From Acidobacteriota bacterium (GTDB taxonomy: Bacteria; Acidobacteriota; Terriglobia; Bryobacterales; Bryobacteraceae): a stretch of 7,649 nt of DNA. Made by a program: the position numbers and the translations under genes. The notes below the pieces were generated by a model. The model worked only from the letters and a program-made list of their open reading frames with translations. It was not told the DNA's origin and made no database searches. The stretch spans positions 1 to 7,649 of the forward strand of contig CANNLB010000094.1 in NCBI GenBank assembly GCA_947505565.1, in the 5' to 3' direction. Shown piece after piece: positions 6,231 to 7,649 of the stretch (its first letter is position 1; each line of letters opens with the position of its first letter).

Positions 6231-7649
6231 ATGCGGTGTCTTGCCTTTCTGTTCACAGCCTCCCTTTTTGCCAAACCCGTCGAGTTCACGCGCGACGTCC
6301 GGCCCATCCTCTCCGACGCCTGCTTCCAGTGCCATGGGCCCGATGATTCGTCGCGCATGGCCAAGCTTCGGCTCGATACGAAAGAAGGCGCGTTCGCCAA
6401 AGCCATCGTCCCCGGCAAATCCGCCGACAGCCCGCTGATCAAGCGCATCACCCACGCCAACAAGGCCCTCCACATGCCGCCGTTGACGGCGAAGGTTCAG
6501 CTCACCGAACCCCAGGTCGCCACGCTGAAGCAGTGGATCGACGAAGGCGCCAAATGGGAAGAGCACTGGGCTTACGCCAGGCCCGTTAAACCCGCCGCGA
6601 CTTCGATCGACGCCGTTGTTTTGGCCCGGCTCGCTAAAGAAGGCTTGAAGCCCAGCCCCCTCGCCGACAAAGCCACCTTACTCCGCCGCGCCACCCTCGA
6701 CCTTACGGGCCTGCCGCCCACCCCCGCCGAACTCGATGCCTTCCTCGCCGACAAGTCGCCACAGGCCTATGAGAAGGTCGTCGACCGCCTCTTCGCCAAC
6801 CCCCACTACGGCGAAAAGCAGGCCATGCATTGGCTTGACCTCGCCCGCTATGCCGATACCCACGGCTATCACATCGACTCCCACCGCGACATGTACCCCT
6901 GGCGCGACTGGCTAATCGGCGCGTTCAACAAGAATATGCGCTACGACCAGTTCACCATCTGGCAACTCGCCGGTGACCTGCTGCCCAACGCGACCCGCGA
7001 GCAAAAAGTCGCCTCCGGCTTCAACCGCAACCACGTCATCAACTATGAAGGCGGCGCCATTCCGGAGGAGTACCAGACCGAGTACGTCATCGACCGCCTC
7101 GAAGCCACCACCACCACTTGGCTCGGCCTCACCGTCGGCTGCGCCCGCTGCCACGATCACAAGTACGACCCGATCAAGCAGAAGGATTTCTACCAGTTCT
7201 TCGCCTTCTTCAATAACGTCGCCGAAAAGGGTCTCGACGGCCAAAAGGGCAACGCCGCTCCGTTCTTAGCTCTGCCCACGGAAACCCAATCCGGACTCCT
7301 GAAGGAGATCAACGAGGCGGTCGCCACCCGCGAAAAGCAACTCGAAGCGGCGAAAATCCCGGACCAACTCAAAGCCTGGGAAGCGTCGAAGACGTTCGCC
7401 GAACCGTCCCGCCAAGGCCTGCTCGCCCACTACGAGTTCGAAGGCAACATGCTCGAATCCACCGGCACCTATCGCCACGGCCGCTACCTCGGCCTGCCCC
7501 CGACGCCGCGCGACGGCCCCGTCGGCCAGGCCGCAACGTTCGATTCCACCTCCCTCGCCGAGGCCCCGGCCTCGCATGACTTCGACTCCACCAAGCCGTT
7601 CTCCATCGCTTACTGGTTCCGCGGCGGCAACAACATCGAGCCGCTGACA
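6231..7649 (+). CDS. Secreted PSCyt1-DUF1549 protein with LamG-like segment (3' end outside window)
   Basis: The open frame runs 473 codons from ATG 6231 to the window edge with no stop. Residues 1-14 (MRCLAFLFTASLFA) form a short Sec-type signal. Residues about 17-95 are a planctomycete cytochrome C domain (PSCyt1), with VEFTRDVRPILSDACFQCHG containing CxxCH at 31-35, and MPP near residue 85. Residues about 105-330 match PSCyt2/DUF1549: LLRRATLDLTGLPPTPAELD, WLDLARYADTHGY, RDWLIGAFNKNMRYDQFTIW, and a second CxxCH at 304-308 within GCARCHDHKYDPI. A charged helical linker follows. From about 396 GLLAHYEFEGNMLESTG begins a LamG/concanavalin-like segment. Relatives usually continue into a DUF1553 (PSD1) domain, which would lie beyond the edge. 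The protein is probably periplasmic or surface-attached, and its haem sites suggest electron transfer, possibly during breakdown of polymeric carbohydrate. That last step is inference. Codons are strongly C-ending, unlike the G-richer kinase gene. Confidence 0.95.
   Translation, partial: MRCLAFLFTASLFAKPVEFTRDVRPILSDACFQCHGPDDSSRMAKLRLDTKEGAFAKAIVPGKSADSPLIKRITHANKALHMPPLTAKVQLTEPQVATLKQWIDEGAKWEEHWAYARPVKPAATSIDAVVLARLAKEGLKPSPLADKATLLRRATLDLTGLPPTPAELDAFLADKSPQAYEKVVDRLFANPHYGEKQAMHWLDLARYADTHGYHIDSHRDMYPWRDWLIGAFNKNMRYDQFTIWQLAGDLLPNATREQKVASGFNRNHVINYEGGAIPEEYQTEYVIDRLEATTTTWLGLTVGCARCHDHKYDPIKQKDFYQFFAFFNNVAEKGLDGQKGNAAPFLALPTETQSGLLKEINEAVATREKQLEAAKIPDQLKAWEASKTFAEPSRQGLLAHYEFEGNMLESTGTYRHGRYLGLPPTPRDGPVGQAATFDSTSLAEAPASHDFDSTKPFSIAYWFRGGNNIEPLT

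Noticed and set aside
6207..6566. 120-codon upstream extension of the oxidoreductase frame
   Set aside because: It is antisense to the well-supported PSCyt1 gene, has no family similarity, and a Tat signal begins exactly at ATG 6206.
1..7649. CRISPR array, insertion sequence, tRNA or rRNA, phage attachment site
   Set aside because: No regular repeats with spacers, transposase motifs, inverted terminal repeats or recognisable RNA gene signatures were found when reading both strands by eye.

Overview
The window most likely comes from an acidobacterium of the Solibacter/Bryobacter type, or a close relative. The DNA is GC-rich, and three hallmark families of that group occur together: ECF sigma/Ser-Thr kinase pairs, a kinase fused to an FGE-sulfatase-like sensor, and planctomycete-type cytochrome (PSCyt1/DUF1549) proteins. 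This assignment is inferred from gene content and protein style, not from a marker gene.

Positions 41-3213, all on the minus strand, hold a decayed four-gene operon. Read 5'->3' on that strand it contains an ECF sigma factor, a Ser/Thr kinase with a transmembrane helix and a TPR-like tail, a small single-domain globin, and a protein with a DUF4105/Lnb N-terminal periplasmic domain. Each still has recognisable family segments. They are scattered over different frames, interrupted by stop codons, and missing conserved blocks: sigma region 2, the kinase catalytic loop, and the back half of the globin. Long open frames on either strand here are shadows or chance.

Positions 3268-7649 hold three genes in good condition. 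A membrane Ser/Thr kinase with an extracytoplasmic FGE-sulfatase-like domain (+) starts just outside the dead sigma gene. It converges with a Tat-exported Gfo/Idh/MocA oxidoreductase (-), and the two overlap at their stop codons in the tetranucleotide CTAA. The oxidoreductase diverges across only 24 nt from a secreted PSCyt1/DUF1549 protein with a LamG-like segment (+), which runs off the right edge. The 24-nt gap carries overlapping -10-like hexamers for both directions.

Functionally, the right half looks like exported carbohydrate or polyol oxidation plus a cell-surface cytochrome-type protein. The centre is a transmembrane sensor kinase, and the left half is the remains of a second signalling operon. 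No tRNA, rRNA, CRISPR array, insertion sequence or attachment site was seen. Positions 1-40 are too short to interpret.
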